64,000 nucleotides of DNA from Pseudomonas antarctica (GCF_001647715.1 NZ_CP015600.1:2976001-3040000), one strand, 5' to 3'; numbered from the stretch's first letter, positions 19,009-29,235 are shown. The notes: a model not told the origin generated them from the letters alone. Numbers and translations are program-made.

Positions 19009-20733
19009 ATGAAATACCAACCCTTCAGCCGTACCCTGATTGCCACCGCACTGGTGTTGACCGTCAGCGGTGTGCAAGCCGCTTCCCAGGCCCCGGTGGC
19101 CGGTGAAAATGGCATGGTGGTCACGGCCCAGCATTTGGCAACTCACGTGGGCGTCGATGTGCTCAAGGCCGGCGGCAACGCGGTCGATGCGGCTGTGGCC
19201 GTGGGCTACGCCCTGGCCGTGGTCTACCCGGCGGCGGGCAACCTGGGCGGCGGCGGCTTCATGACCGTGCAACTGGCGGATGGGCGCAAGACTTTCCTCG
19301 ACTTCCGCGAAAAAGCCCCGCTGGCGGCGACGGCCGACATGTACCTGGACAAAGACGGCAAGGTCATCGACGGCCTTAGCGCCAAGGGCCATTTGGCGGT
19401 CGGCGTACCCGGCACGGTGTCCGGGATGGAAACGGCGCTGAGCCAATACGGCACCCTCAAGCGCGCCCAGGTGATTGCCCCGGCGATCAAGCTGGCGGAA
19501 AACGGTTTCGAACTGGAGCAGGGTGATATCGACCTGCTGCACACCGCCACCGGCGAGTTCGAAAAAGACCAGGACCTGCGCGCAATCTTCCTGCACAACG
19601 GCCAGCCGATGCAGGTCGGCCAGAAGCTGGTGCAGAAAGACCTGGCCAAGACCCTCAAGGAAATCTCCGCCAAGGGCGCCGACGGTTTCTATAAAGGCTG
19701 GGTCGCCAAGGCGCTGGTGGATTCCAGCCAGGCCGGCAAAGGCATCATCACCCAGGCTGACCTCGACAAGTACAAGACCCGTGAACTGGCGCCCATCGAG
19801 TGCGACTACCGAGGCTACCACGTGGTCTCGGCACCGCCGCCGAGCTCGGGTGGCGTGGTGATCTGCCAGATCATGAACATCCTTGAAGGCTACCCGATGG
19901 CCGACCTCGGCTATCACTCGGCCCAAGGCCTGCACTACCAGATCGAAGCGATGCGCCACGCCTACGTGGACCGTAACAGCTACCTGGGCGACCCGGACTT
20001 CGTGAAGAACCCGGTCGCTCATTTGCTGGACAAGGACTACGCCGCCAAGCTGCGCGCAGCCATCGAGCCGCAGAAAGCCGGGGATTCCCAGGCGATCAAG
20101 CCGGGTGTGTCGCCCCATGAAGGCAACAACACCACGCATTACTCCATCGTCGACAAGTGGGGCAACGCCGTATCGGTGACCTACACCCTGAACGACTGGT
20201 TTGGTGCCGGCGTCATGGCGAGCAAGACCGGGGTGATCCTCAACGATGAAATGGATGACTTCACCGTCAAGGTCGGCGTACCGAACATGTACGGGCTGGT
20301 CCAGGGTGAGGCCAATGCCATCGCTCCGGGCAAGGCGCCTTTGTCGTCGATGAGCCCGACCATCGTGACCAAAGACGGCAAGGCCGTGATGGTGGTGGGT
20401 ACGCCAGGAGGCAGCCGGATTATCACGGCGACCTTGCTGACCATCCTGAATGTCATCGACTACAAGATGAACATCCAGGAGGCCGTCGACGCCCCGCGTT
20501 TCCACCAGCAGTGGATGCCTGAGACCACCAACCTCGAGGCCTTCGCCGTCAGCCCGGACACCCAGAAGATCCTGGAAAGCTGGGGCCACAAGTTTGCCGG
20601 TCCACAGGACGCCAACCACTTGGCCGCGATCCTGGTGGGCGCACCGTCACTGGGTGGCAAGCCGGTAGGCAACAACCGTTTCTACGGGGCTAACGACCCG
20701 CGTCGCAACACCGGCCTGTCTTTGGGCTACTAA
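19009..20733 (+). CDS. ggt: Gamma-glutamyltransferase
   Basis: A 574-residue secreted enzyme with a signal peptide at residues 1-24 (ending VQAAS). It cleaves the gamma-glutamyl bond of glutathione and related peptides in the periplasm. The self-processing site is visible: Thr375 in NNTTHYSIVD becomes the N-terminal nucleophile of the small subunit. The small subunit keeps LNDEMDDF, PLSSMSPTIV and GTPGGSRI, which form the substrate pocket. The ATG at 19009 has only a weak ribosome site. It is divergent from the TetR gene. Glutathione-derived cysteine could supply the thiol operon at the start of the window, but no direct link is seen. Confidence 0.96.
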   Translation: MKYQPFSRTLIATALVLTVSGVQAASQAPVAGENGMVVTAQHLATHVGVDVLKAGGNAVDAAVAVGYALAVVYPAAGNLGGGGFMTVQLADGRKTFLDFREKAPLAATADMYLDKDGKVIDGLSAKGHLAVGVPGTVSGMETALSQYGTLKRAQVIAPAIKLAENGFELEQGDIDLLHTATGEFEKDQDLRAIFLHNGQPMQVGQKLVQKDLAKTLKEISAKGADGFYKGWVAKALVDSSQAGKGIITQADLDKYKTRELAPIECDYRGYHVVSAPPPSSGGVVICQIMNILEGYPMADLGYHSAQGLHYQIEAMRHAYVDRNSYLGDPDFVKNPVAHLLDKDYAAKLRAAIEPQKAGDSQAIKPGVSPHEGNNTTHYSIVDKWGNAVSVTYTLNDWFGAGVMASKTGVILNDEMDDFTVKVGVPNMYGLVQGEANAIAPGKAPLSSMSPTIVTKDGKAVMVVGTPGGSRIITATLLTILNVIDYKMNIQEAVDAPRFHQQWMPETTNLEAFAVSPDTQKILESWGHKFAGPQDANHLAAILVGAPSLGGKPVGNNRFYGANDPRRNTGLSLGY

Positions 20734-20743
20734 ACGCCGTCAA

Positions 20744-21289
20744 CTACTGCATGAGCGAGCCAGCTTGCTCCTGCAGTAGTTGTTCGACTGCGGCGAAGGC
20801 CTGGTCGCGGCGTGCCTGCCAACCCCCACGAATCACTACCACGGGCTGCCGGTGCTGTTGCAGCCAGTCCAGGCTGCCCTGGAAAAACGCCCGGCGGTCT
20901 GCCAGTTCCGGTTGGCAACGCTGGCCGTCGGCGGTCCATTCCACATCCTCGGGCGAAAGCAGAAGGTGCAGGTCGTAATGCCGCGCCAGCAACTCGCTGT
21001 CGAGCCACGCCGGGCAGTCGCCGAACAGCGTCTGGCTCCACAGCGTATTGGTCAGCAGGTGCGTGTCGAGGATCAGCAGCCCGGGTTGCTCGGCGCGCGC
21101 GGCGTCCTCCCAGGCCAGTTGGCCCCGGGCGATGGCGGGGATATCCGCCAGGGTGGTGTCACGCTGATAGTGGTCGATGAAGTACCGCACGTATTCACCG
21201 ACCATCAGCCCGCCGAAGTGTGCATGCAGTTCAGCCGCCAGCCAGCTTTTGCCGCTGGATTCAGGACCGGCCAGTACCACAACTTTCAT
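20744..21289 (-). CDS. NadR-type ribosylnicotinamide kinase (AAA family)
   Basis: A 181-residue P-loop kinase equal to the C-terminal domain of NadR. It begins MKVVVLAGPESSGKS, the characteristic NadR Walker A, and continues with GEYVRYFID and LILDTHLLTN, the nucleoside-site and Walker B region. No NMN adenylyltransferase or DNA-binding domain is attached. It would phosphorylate nicotinamide riboside to NMN in the cytosol. Its ATG overlaps the stop of the pnuC-like gene by four bases, so uptake and phosphorylation are coupled. The start at 21289 is chosen to begin at the conserved strand; nine further upstream residues are possible. Confidence 0.88.
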   Translation of the reverse strand: MKVVVLAGPESSGKSWLAAELHAHFGGLMVGEYVRYFIDHYQRDTTLADIPAIARGQLAWEDAARAEQPGLLILDTHLLTNTLWSQTLFGDCPAWLDSELLARHYDLHLLLSPEDVEWTADGQRCQPELADRRAFFQGSLDWLQQHRQPVVVIRGGWQARRDQAFAAVEQLLQEQAGSLMQ

Positions 21290-21849
21290 GCGTGCAACGC
21301 CGGGTCGGCGCGCCATTCACGCCAGCCTTGCACGGCAATCACGGTGAACAGCGCGTAAAGCGCGGCCGTCAGGTACAGGCCTTTATAGAGGAACAGCCCG
21401 ACGAAGATCACGTCCACCGCAATCCACAGCGGCCAGCATTGCACGCGTTTTTGCGCCATCCACATTTGTGCCACCAGGCTGAAGCCGGTGAGGGCGGCGT
21501 CAAGCCAGGGTTGGGCGGCATCGGTCCAGTGGGCCATGGCGGCGCCGAGCAGCAGGCTGAAGACTGCGCCGACGGCCAGGCTGGTCATGATCGAAGGCCA
21601 GCCGAGGCTGCTGACCTGGCGGCCTTGCTTGACGTCACCGGCGCGGGTCCATTGCCACCAGCCGTAGAGTTGCAGGGCGGCGTAGACCACCTGCAGCAGC
21701 ATGTCGGAATAGAGTTTCACGTCGAAGAACACCCAGGTGTAAAGCAGCACCATCACCAGCCCGATGGGCCAGCACCAGGGGTTCTGTTTGACCGTCAACC
21801 AGACAGCGATCACCCCCAGGGCGGCGGCGAACAGTTCAAGCCCGGACAT
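21286..21849 (-). CDS. pnuC: PnuC-like nicotinamide riboside transporter
   Basis: A 187-residue inner-membrane protein with about seven hydrophobic segments. Conserved PnuC features are WCWPIGLVMVLLYTWVFF near residue 25, the aromatic QLYGWWQW near residue 62 and WPLWIAVDVIFVGLFLYKG near residue 138. PnuC carriers work by facilitated diffusion and need the cytosolic kinase to trap the riboside, which fits the overlapping kinase gene downstream. With the secreted nucleoside hydrolase 15 kb away this gives two alternative fates for a pyridine riboside: import for NAD synthesis or cleavage and catabolism. Confidence 0.9.
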   Translation of the reverse strand: MSGLELFAAALGVIAVWLTVKQNPWCWPIGLVMVLLYTWVFFDVKLYSDMLLQVVYAALQLYGWWQWTRAGDVKQGRQVSSLGWPSIMTSLAVGAVFSLLLGAAMAHWTDAAQPWLDAALTGFSLVAQMWMAQKRVQCWPLWIAVDVIFVGLFLYKGLYLTAALYALFTVIAVQGWREWRADPALHA

Positions 21850-21950
21850 GGCGGTTCCTTGGGGAGGTGGGAGAGGGCGGGGATTGTAACTTCAAAATGT
21901 CGAAGGACCAATGTGGGAGGGGCGAGCCGCCTCCCACCTGTTGAACGGTG

Positions 21951-23585
21951 CTAGACCTTGAATTGGCGCAGCAGCCCATTGAGCTGTTCACTCAACTCGC
22001 GCAGATGTGCGCTCGCCACGCTGGATTGTTCCGCCGCCAGCGCTGTGCTGTGAGACAAACCGGCTGCCTGGGTGACGTTCTGGTTGATGTCTTCCACCAC
22101 ATGCGCCTGTTGCAAGGTCGCGCTGGCAATCGAGGCGTTCAAGCCATTGAGGTTATGTAACGCCTGGCCGATGGCAGTCAGGCTGGCACCGGCCTGGCCG
22201 GCTTGCGCGATGGTGAGTTGCGAGGCGCTATGGCTGTCGCTGATCACCTTGACGGCCGCTTCCGAGTGACCTTGCAGGCGCTCGATCATCGCCTGGATCT
22301 CTGCGGTGGATTTTTGCGTGCGCTGGGCCAACAGCCGCACTTCATCGGCCACCACGGCAAACCCACGGCCTTGCTCACCGGCGCGTGCGGCTTCGATGGC
22401 GGCGTTGAGGGCCAACAGGTTGGTCTGGTCGGCGATGGAGCGAATCACTTCGAGCACGCCGCCGATCTGCGTGCTTTCACTGGACAGCGTGCGAATCACC
22501 TCCACGGCCTGGCTGATGGTGCCGGAGAGCTGGTCGATCTGCTGCAAGCTGCCGTCGATATTCACTTGGCCCTGCTGCGCCTGGGCCTGGGCATCACGCA
22601 TTTCGCTGGCGGCGTGCTCGGCGTTTTTCGCCACGTCCTGCACGCCGTACGTCACTTCATTGATCGCCGTCGCCACCAGCTCCATCTGTTGCGATTGTTG
22701 CTGGCTGCGGTCATGGGCCTGCTGGGCGTTGGTGCCCAACTCCGTGGAGGACTGCCCCAGGGCGTTGGCGCACACCTGCAGCTGGCTGACCACCTGGCGC
22801 AACTTTGCCGTAAAGCTGTTGAAGTGCTGCGAAAGCTGGGTGACTTCATCGCGCCCGTGGGTGTCGAGACTGCGGGTCAGGTCGCTTTCGCCACTGGCAA
22901 TATTGGCCATCGCGTTCACGGCCGTCTGCAACGGCTGCACGATACTGCGGGCAATCAACGTGACCAGCACCGCCATCATCAGTGCAATGACCAGGCCGAT
23001 CAGCGAGGTTTTCCACACCTGGCCTTTGAATTCGGCCTGCACATCATCCACGTAGACGCCGGAGCCGATAATCCAGCCCCAGGGTTCGAACAGCTGGATA
23101 TAGGAGGTCTTTTCCACCGGCGCTTCAGCACCCGGTTTCGGCCAGCGGTAGTTAACGATGCCGGCGCCCTTGGCCTTGGCCAGGCTCACGAACTCGTTGA
23201 ACACCGCAAAACCGTCCGGGTCGCGGATGGCCGAGAGGTTCTGGCCATCCAGCTTGGGGTTGGCCGCGTGCATGATCATCACGGGCGTCAGGTCGTTGAT
23301 CCAGAAATAATCGTCGTGGTCGTAGCGCAGGCCGCGCACCGCGCTCAGAGCCTGCTTTTGCGCCGCTTCGCGGGTCAATACGCCGGTTTTCTCGAGGTTC
23401 TGGTAATAAGCCAATACACCGCTGGCCGTCTGCACCACGTGTTGTGTCTGCTGGCTTTTGGCTTGGTAGAGGTCACCATGGATCTGTTTGAGCATCAGCA
23501 ACCCGAGGGTCAGCAGCATCAACACGGCGACTATCAGGATCAGCCAAAGACGGCGGCTGATCGACATGCTGCGCAAACTGTTCAT
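21951..23585 (-). CDS. Methyl-accepting chemotaxis protein, single-Cache sensor
   Basis: A 544-residue chemoreceptor. TM1 is at about residues 12-32, the periplasmic domain at 33-190 and TM2 at 191-212. The sensor has the single-Cache pattern ([37 protein letters not shown]) found in receptors for short-chain acids such as P. putida McpP. A HAMP domain follows ([21 protein letters not shown]). The signalling tip is the invariant [41 protein letters not shown] hairpin near residue 390. There is no CheR-binding pentapeptide at the C-terminus. The ligand is not predictable; the gene stands alone. Confidence 0.95.
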   Translation of the reverse strand: MNSLRSMSISRRLWLILIVAVLMLLTLGLLMLKQIHGDLYQAKSQQTQHVVQTASGVLAYYQNLEKTGVLTREAAQKQALSAVRGLRYDHDDYFWINDLTPVMIMHAANPKLDGQNLSAIRDPDGFAVFNEFVSLAKAKGAGIVNYRWPKPGAEAPVEKTSYIQLFEPWGWIIGSGVYVDDVQAEFKGQVWKTSLIGLVIALMMAVLVTLIARSIVQPLQTAVNAMANIASGESDLTRSLDTHGRDEVTQLSQHFNSFTAKLRQVVSQLQVCANALGQSSTELGTNAQQAHDRSQQQSQQMELVATAINEVTYGVQDVAKNAEHAASEMRDAQAQAQQGQVNIDGSLQQIDQLSGTISQAVEVIRTLSSESTQIGGVLEVIRSIADQTNLLALNAAIEAARAGEQGRGFAVVADEVRLLAQRTQKSTAEIQAMIERLQGHSEAAVKVISDSHSASQLTIAQAGQAGASLTAIGQALHNLNGLNASIASATLQQAHVVEDINQNVTQAAGLSHSTALAAEQSSVASAHLRELSEQLNGLLRQFKV

Positions 23586-23814
23586 CGTCCTGTCACTCCG
23601 TGCTTTTTATAATAATGGGCGCTGCATCGACATTTCCGGCTTGTCTGATAGGCTTTCGGCCTGTAATCAAAAAACCTGAGTACTCCCTGATTTTTCACGA
23701 AATTTTTGCGGCCCGATGTTGAAAATCCACACCGGGCCTTGAGTGTGCTCGTCGTCAGTGAACTATTAAAAAGACAGACAAGGCATGCCGCCGCGCATGA
23801 CCTTTGGGGGAAAC

Positions 23815-24645
23815 ATGGACTTTTGGACCGCCATACAGGCACTGATTCTTGGCGTTGTGGAGGGGCTGACTGAGTTCCTGCCGATTTCCAGCACCGGGCA
23901 CCAGATCATCGTTGCCGACTTGATCGGCTTCGGCGGCGAACGTTTTGAAGCGTTCAACATCATCATCCAGTTGGGCGCGATCCTGGCTGTGGTGTGGGAG
24001 TTTCGGCGCAAGATCCTCGACGTGGTGATCGGCTTGCCGACCCAGCGCAACGCGCAGCGCTTCACCGTCAACCTGATCATCGCGGTACTGCCGGCCGTGG
24101 TCTTGGGGGTGATTTTTGCCGACCTGATCAAGCACTACCTGTTCAACCCGATCACCGTGGCCACCGCCCTGGTGGTGGGTGGCGTGATCATGTTGTGGGC
24201 CGAGCGCCGCCAACATGCGGTCCACGCTGAAACAGTGGACGAAATCACCTGGAAAGACGCACTCAAAGTCGGCGTTGCTCAATGCCTGGCGATGATTCCG
24301 GGCACCTCGCGCTCCGGCGCCACCATCATTGGCGGCTTGCTGTTCGGTCTGTCGCGCAAAACCGCTACCGAATTCTCGTTCTTCCTGGCCATGCCAACCA
24401 TGGTCGGTGCGGCGGTGTACTCGGGCTACAAGTACCGTCATCTGTTCCAGCCCGATGATTTGCCGGTGTTTGCCATCGGTTTTGTCACTTCATTCATCTT
24501 CGCGATGATTGCGGTCAAGGCCTTGCTCAAGTTTATTGCCAGCCACAGCTATGCGGCCTTTGCCTGGTATCGGATCGCGTTCGGCCTGGTGATCCTGGCG
24601 ACCTGGCAGTTTGGCTGGATCGACTGGACGGCGGTCAAGCCATGA
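23815..24645 (+). CDS. uppP: Undecaprenyl-diphosphatase
   Basis: A 276-residue polytopic membrane enzyme (BacA/UppP) that dephosphorylates undecaprenyl diphosphate to recycle the lipid carrier of cell-wall and O-antigen synthesis. Both family motifs are present: [14 protein letters not shown] near residue 17 and [10 protein letters not shown] near residue 162. The ATG at 23815 is preceded by GGGGG; reading 10 residues further upstream gives no family similarity. Its stop overlaps the next gene's start (ATGA). Confidence 0.96.
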   Translation: MDFWTAIQALILGVVEGLTEFLPISSTGHQIIVADLIGFGGERFEAFNIIIQLGAILAVVWEFRRKILDVVIGLPTQRNAQRFTVNLIIAVLPAVVLGVIFADLIKHYLFNPITVATALVVGGVIMLWAERRQHAVHAETVDEITWKDALKVGVAQCLAMIPGTSRSGATIIGGLLFGLSRKTATEFSFFLAMPTMVGAAVYSGYKYRHLFQPDDLPVFAIGFVTSFIFAMIAVKALLKFIASHSYAAFAWYRIAFGLVILATWQFGWIDWTAVKP

Positions 24646-25025
24646 ACATTCAGCACCCGCGCCTGAAGTCGCTGATCTTTGTGTTGTTGTGCGCCGCGCC
24701 GCTGATTGGGGCGGCGTTGGTGTGGTATCGCGGCGAGACGGTGATTCCGCTGGCTGCCTACGGCGTCGTCAGTGTGGTGGCGTTTTTTCTGTACTGGGGT
24801 GACAAGCGCAAGGCGCAATCGGAGGGCCCGCGCGTTCGGGAAAATATCCTGCATGCCGTGGAGCTCGCGGGCGGATGGCCGGGGGCGCTGATTGCCCAGC
24901 AGGTGTTTCGCCACAAAACGCGCAAGGTGTCTTACCAGGTGCTGTTCTGGGTGATTGTGTTGCTGCACGAGGTGTTCTGGCTCGATCAGCTATTCCTGGG
25001 CGGCACGTTGCTGGCGGTTTTATAG
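24642..25025 (+). CDS. DUF1294 small membrane protein
   Basis: A 127-residue protein with hydrophobic segments near residues 8-30, 35-55 and 98-115. The segment [45 protein letters not shown] is the DUF1294 signature, notable for GGWPGA and the basic HKTRK. No biochemical role is known for the family. Some relatives carry an N-terminal cold-shock domain, which is absent here. It is translationally coupled to uppP by a four-base overlap. Confidence 0.85.
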   Translation: MNIQHPRLKSLIFVLLCAAPLIGAALVWYRGETVIPLAAYGVVSVVAFFLYWGDKRKAQSEGPRVRENILHAVELAGGWPGALIAQQVFRHKTRKVSYQVLFWVIVLLHEVFWLDQLFLGGTLLAVL

Positions 25026-25145
25026 GGTAGAGGCGCTTGGGATATACCCTACAAGCCTGCGGGAAGCGCCTCACTCAATCGACCATATGAATGGGCGATA
25101 CACCGGCGTTATGCTCAAAGCACTGAACGCAGTGGGGTAATACGG

Positions 25146-26432
25146 ATGTCTTTATCGGATTCATTGCTACGCCATTCTGCTACCAAACTTGGCGCATTGA
25201 TTCAACAGCGCAAGCTCTCATCTACCGCCATTGTCTCCGCCTACCTCGCACGTATCGAGGCGCTCAACCCTTCGGTTAACGCCTTGGTTCAAGTGTGTGC
25301 CGAGGCGGCGCTGGCCAGTGCGTGGGCGGCGGATCATGCAGTCGCCAACGGTGAGTATTGGGGCGCGTTACACGGCGTTCCCTTTACGGTCAAAGATGTT
25401 ATCGACACGCGCGGCGTGGTGTCGGCGGTGGGTTTGACTGAGCGGGCTCACTACCTGCCGGAACAGGACGCCGTGGTGGTGACGCGCATGAAAGCCGCCG
25501 GCGGCATTTTGCTTGGCAAAAGCAACTGCCCGCCGGGTGGCGGCGGCGGTGTCACCCACAATCCTGTCTACGGCGCCACGCGCAACCCGCATGCGCTTGC
25601 CTATAGCCCCGGAGGCAGCAGTGGTGGCGAAGCGGCGGCGATTGCTGCTGGGCTTTCACCGTTGGGGCTGGGCAGCGACTCCGGTGGCAGCTTGCGCGTC
25701 CCCGCACATTTTTGTGGTGTCTGTACGTTGAAACCCACCAGCGGCCGTGTGCCTAACACCGGTGTCTTTGATCACCCGGGCGGGTTGAGTGACTATCGCA
25801 GTCAGATTGGCCCGATGGCCCGGCATGTCGAAGACCTGGCCCTGGTGCTGCAGGTCATTGCCGGTGAAGATGGGCGCGATGCCGGGGTGATTCCGATGCC
25901 GTTGCGCGGTATGCAGACTCAAACGCTGAAGGGTTTGCGAGTCGCCTGGTACAGCGATGGCGGCATTGAGTCCGTCGACGCAATCACGCAAGAGACACTG
26001 CAGGTAGTGGCCGCTCTGTTGGAACGTGCAGGCGCCTTGATCCGTCCGGCCTTTCCATCGGCGTTGAGCAATGCCCGCGACATTACCGAACGCTACTGGG
26101 CAATGAGTAAAGGCACCGGCGCGCAGTCGATACAGTTGCTTTCAGATTGGGATCAGTTTCGCACGGCCATGCTGGGGTTCATGGCCGACTACGACCTTAT
26201 CCTGTGCCCTGTCGACGCGGCGCCGGCAACCCGCCTGGGAGAGACTCGGCCAGGGCTGTTCAGTCACACGTTGCCTTACAGCCTGGCGGGTTGGCCTTGT
26301 GTGGTGGTGCGCGGCGGAACTGATCACGCCGGTTTGCCGGTTGGCGTGCAGATTGTCGCGCGACCCTGGCACGAGCATCTCGCGTTGGCGGCGGCAGCGG
26401 CCATTGAGCGCGCGCTGCCGTTCCCGCTTTGA
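25146..26432 (+). CDS. Amidase-signature family amidase
   Basis: A 428-residue amidase. The Ser-cisSer-Lys triad is visible: the lysine in PFTVKDVIDT near residue 81, the cis-serine in SPGGSSGGEAAAIAAG near residue 157 and the nucleophile in GLGSDSGGSLRVPA near residue 181. The family hydrolyses many amides, from Glu-tRNA(Gln) partners to aryl and aliphatic amides; this one is not GatA, being alone and shorter. The substrate cannot be assigned. A role in turning nicotinamide into nicotinate would suit the wider region but has no direct support. Confidence 0.9.
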   Translation: MSLSDSLLRHSATKLGALIQQRKLSSTAIVSAYLARIEALNPSVNALVQVCAEAALASAWAADHAVANGEYWGALHGVPFTVKDVIDTRGVVSAVGLTERAHYLPEQDAVVVTRMKAAGGILLGKSNCPPGGGGGVTHNPVYGATRNPHALAYSPGGSSGGEAAAIAAGLSPLGLGSDSGGSLRVPAHFCGVCTLKPTSGRVPNTGVFDHPGGLSDYRSQIGPMARHVEDLALVLQVIAGEDGRDAGVIPMPLRGMQTQTLKGLRVAWYSDGGIESVDAITQETLQVVAALLERAGALIRPAFPSALSNARDITERYWAMSKGTGAQSIQLLSDWDQFRTAMLGFMADYDLILCPVDAAPATRLGETRPGLFSHTLPYSLAGWPCVVVRGGTDHAGLPVGVQIVARPWHEHLALAAAAAIERALPFPL

Positions 26433-26436
26433 GCGG

Positions 26437-26790
26437 TCACTCCAGCTTGAGTCCCACTTGCGTGCGCTTGGGCAGCTTGCTCACCACTAACTGGTGTGAG
26501 CGCTGCAACAGGCCACGCAGTTCCTCGGCGTTCAGCGGGTAGGGCGTGTTCATGATGATCCATTGCGCCCGTGCCAGGTACGGCGCCGGGTGGATGCCGG
26601 GGCGGTCCACATGGCCCAGGAACAGTTCTTTGTCGACCTTGAACGCCAATGAATCGCCCCGCAGGTGCTGCACGGCGAACATCTTGTTGCCGGCGATGGA
26701 AAACACCCGCACGCCGCCCCATTTGTAGTCTTCCCGTGCGCCGGGCAGGCTCAGGCAGAAGGTGGCGACTTGTTCTTCGGTCATTTTCAT
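26437..26790 (-). CDS. MmcQ/YjbR family protein
   Basis: A 117-residue protein of the MmcQ/YjbR (CyaY-like fold) family. Conserved features are MTEEQVATFCLSLPGAREDYKWG, FSIAGNKMFAV and the C-terminal LVVSKLPKR. Members resemble DNA-binding or phosphate-binding small domains, but their function is not known. The ATG overlaps the stop of the LysR gene by four bases, so the two are coupled. A longer reading frame exists upstream, but it would run into the LysR coding region without family similarity. Confidence 0.88.
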   Translation of the reverse strand: MKMTEEQVATFCLSLPGAREDYKWGGVRVFSIAGNKMFAVQHLRGDSLAFKVDKELFLGHVDRPGIHPAPYLARAQWIIMNTPYPLNAEELRGLLQRSHQLVVSKLPKRTQVGLKLE

Positions 26791-27695
26791 AGCAAACGGT
26801 CTCCGCAACCCTTGAAGGCTTCTTCCAGGTAGTCGATCCAGGCTCGGATGGCCGGCAGTACGCCACGGCGGTGCGGGTAGACCGCCTGCAGCCAGCCGCC
26901 GGGTGACGACCACTGCGGCAACAACTGCACCAATTGACCGCTGGCCAATTCCTCTTCGCAATACATCATTGGCAGCACGGTAAAGCCCAGGCTCTTCATG
27001 GCGCAGGCTTTGCGCACGATGAAATCGTCGATGCCCAGGCGGGCTTCCAGCGCCAGGTCTTCGCTATTGCCTTGCGGATCGATCAGGCGCAGGTGCACCA
27101 GGCGGTCAGCTTCAAGTGCGCCGAGCACCGGCAGTTGCTTGAGGTCTTCGAGGCTGTTGATTTGCCGCCCCTGGATGAATTCAGGGCTGGCGACGAGGAT
27201 AGTCTGGGCCTGGCGCAGGCGCTTGGTCACCAGCAGTGGGTCTTCATCGCCTAACTCGCGCACGCGCAGGGCGACGTCGATGCCTTCGGCCACCAGGTCG
27301 ACACGGCGGTTAACCAGGGTCATTTCCAGTTGTACAAGCGGGTGAGCGGCAAGGAAACCGGCGACCATGTCCGGCAGCATGTGCTGGGCCATGCCCACCG
27401 GGCAACTGACCCGTAAGCGCCCGCGCGGTTCGCTGGACATGCTCGCCACGGCTTCGTCGGCCATTTCCGCCTCCAGCAGCATGGCCTGGCAATGGCGCAG
27501 GTAGCGCTCGCCGACGGCGGTGAGGGTCAATTGGCGAGTGGTGCGCTGCAAGAGGCGTGCACCAAGGCGTTCTTCCAGCTCGGCAATCCGTCGCGACAAC
27601 CGTGACTTGGGAATCCCGAGCAGCCGCCCGGCGGCCGCAAAGCCGCCGGCTTCGACGACTTTGGCAAAATAGTAGAGGTCGTTGAGGTCTTGCAT
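26787..27695 (-). CDS. LysR-family transcriptional regulator
   Basis: A 302-residue LysR regulator. The N-terminal winged helix is clear: FAKVVEAGGFAAAGRLLGIPKSRLSRRIAELEERLGARLLQRTTRQLTLT. The effector domain is of the type that often controls neighbouring quinone or redox genes (LRVSCPVGMAQHMLPDMVAGFLAAHP). The ATG at 27695 is preferred over a TTG two codons earlier. It could control the MFS exporter behind it or the azoreductase further on; an operator was not recognised. Confidence 0.92.
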   Translation of the reverse strand: MQDLNDLYYFAKVVEAGGFAAAGRLLGIPKSRLSRRIAELEERLGARLLQRTTRQLTLTAVGERYLRHCQAMLLEAEMADEAVASMSSEPRGRLRVSCPVGMAQHMLPDMVAGFLAAHPLVQLEMTLVNRRVDLVAEGIDVALRVRELGDEDPLLVTKRLRQAQTILVASPEFIQGRQINSLEDLKQLPVLGALEADRLVHLRLIDPQGNSEDLALEARLGIDDFIVRKACAMKSLGFTVLPMMYCEEELASGQLVQLLPQWSSPGGWLQAVYPHRRGVLPAIRAWIDYLEEAFKGCGDRLL

Positions 27696-27758
27696 GGTCA
27701 ACCTGTTGTCCTGTCAGTGGGACGAACTATCCGCGTCTGACGAGGGCAAATCCACTAC

Positions 27759-27790
27759 AAAAAAGCCAGCGCCTTGTGGACGCTGGCTAT
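27759..27790 (-). terminator. Intrinsic terminator of the MFS gene
   Basis: On the minus strand AGCCAGCG pairs with CGCTGGCT around a 9-base loop and is followed by TTTTTTG, directly after the stop of the MFS gene at 27831. It is a classical rho-independent terminator separating that gene from the LysR gene. Confidence 0.85.
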
Positions 27791-27830
27791 GACAGGCATG
27801 CAAGGCTCAGAACTGCAGCCGGCCACAGAC

Positions 27831-29003
27831 TTATTCGCTTGCCCTGAACGCCGTGAGCAACAGGGCGATCCCGGCAAACGCCGCACCGGTGAGTGCCTGG
27901 CCCTGCCAGCCGTAGAGTTCCGAGGCCAAAGCACCGGCTGCGGAACCCAAGGCGCCACCGATAAAATAAACCACCATGAACACCGTGTTGAGTCGGCTGG
28001 TGGCTGACGGCTCCAGTGCCAATACGCGGGTCTGGTTGGCCAGTTGGTTGGTCCGGTTTCCCAGGTCGAGAAACGTCGCCGCGATCAGGATCGGCCACCA
28101 CCAGCCTTGGGGCCCCAGGGTGTAAATCAGGATAAACGCCACGAGCACCGTGGTGATGCCGACGCGCTCCAGCAGACGGCCATGGCGGCGGGTTTGTTGG
28201 CCGATGGTCGAGGCGCAGAGAATGCCGACGATAGCTGATAGGCCCAGCAGCCCAGCCTGCGCGCTGGAAAACCCATACGGCGGCAAGGCCAGCAGCGCGG
28301 CCATAGAGCCCCAAAACACATTCAATGCGCCAAATACCAGGGCGCCCTTGATCGCCGATTGGCGCAGGGTCGGGTATTGCCTGGCCAGGCCCCACAGGGA
28401 TTTGAGCAAGGCGCCATACGCAAGTTTGCTGGTGGAAATCGACACGGGCATGCGCGTCAGGATCGCCAGGAACAGCACCACATCCAATGCCGCCGCCATC
28501 GCGAACATGCCGCGCCAGCCCAGCCAGCCGCTGACCACACCGCTGACGGTCCTGGCCAGCAAACCACCCGCGGACAGGCCGCTGACCATCAGGCCCAGCA
28601 CTGCGCCTTTCTGCTCGGGCGCGCTCAGGTCCGAGGCAGCGGGAATGATCACCTGCGCGCTGATGCCCGACAGCCCCAACAGCAAGCTCGCTATCAGCAG
28701 CCAGGCATAAGACGGCGCCGTGGCCGAGGCCAGCAGGCTGATGAAGTTGATGCACAGCACCGCCAGGATCAAGGTGCGCCGGCTGATGCGATCGCCCAGC
28801 GGTACAAACAGCAGCAGGCCGCAGGCGTAACCGATTTGCGTGAGCATGGCGATCTGCCCGACATGCGCGGTGGACACCTCGAAGGTGTTGGCAATCAGCG
28901 GCAGCATGGCCTGGTTGTAGTAGATCGTGGCGACCGAAAACCCGCAGCAAATGGCGAGAAGAAGGGTCAGCCCTTTGGTCAGGGTGGGGGAGTGTGCGTG
29001 CAT
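27831..29003 (-). CDS. MFS transporter (drug or sugar efflux type)
   Basis: A 390-residue twelve-segment major facilitator of the multidrug/arabinose-efflux group. It begins with TM1 FSVATIYYNQAMLPLIANTF, has the A-motif GDRISRRTLIL and the YGWQGQALTGAAFAG end. It is divergent from the azoreductase gene, 232 bases away, an arrangement often seen for a pump and a detoxifying enzyme under one LysR regulator. Substrate unknown. Confidence 0.9.
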   Translation of the reverse strand: MHAHSPTLTKGLTLLLAICCGFSVATIYYNQAMLPLIANTFEVSTAHVGQIAMLTQIGYACGLLLFVPLGDRISRRTLILAVLCINFISLLASATAPSYAWLLIASLLLGLSGISAQVIIPAASDLSAPEQKGAVLGLMVSGLSAGGLLARTVSGVVSGWLGWRGMFAMAAALDVVLFLAILTRMPVSISTSKLAYGALLKSLWGLARQYPTLRQSAIKGALVFGALNVFWGSMAALLALPPYGFSSAQAGLLGLSAIVGILCASTIGQQTRRHGRLLERVGITTVLVAFILIYTLGPQGWWWPILIAATFLDLGNRTNQLANQTRVLALEPSATSRLNTVFMVVYFIGGALGSAAGALASELYGWQGQALTGAAFAGIALLLTAFRASE

Positions 29004-29235
29004 GGCGTGCCCGGTGGCTGTCGAATCTGCGGCGAGAATGAAGTGAAGCGCGCGTTAAATCCAGCGTGGCAGAGGATTGGACAGCGACGGTGTGGGATTG
29101 GGTTTTTGCTGAATTTGGATTGTCCTGCTGGCAGGACAAACAATCGCATTTCAGCCCTCTAATCGAACATTGGGTTCATGTGTAGCATCAACCTCACTCG
29201 GTCGCCTCGTCGCGATCCTCACTTGGAGATCCCAC

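Noticed and set aside
18994..20619. A 541-codon open frame antisense to ggt
   Set aside because: The ggt frame is full length with signal peptide and catalytic threonine; the antisense frame has shadow composition only.
25146..26432. Amidase as a nicotinamidase supplying the nic pathway
   Set aside because: The amidase-signature family is too broad and nothing ties this gene to nic regulation; kept as a general amidase.
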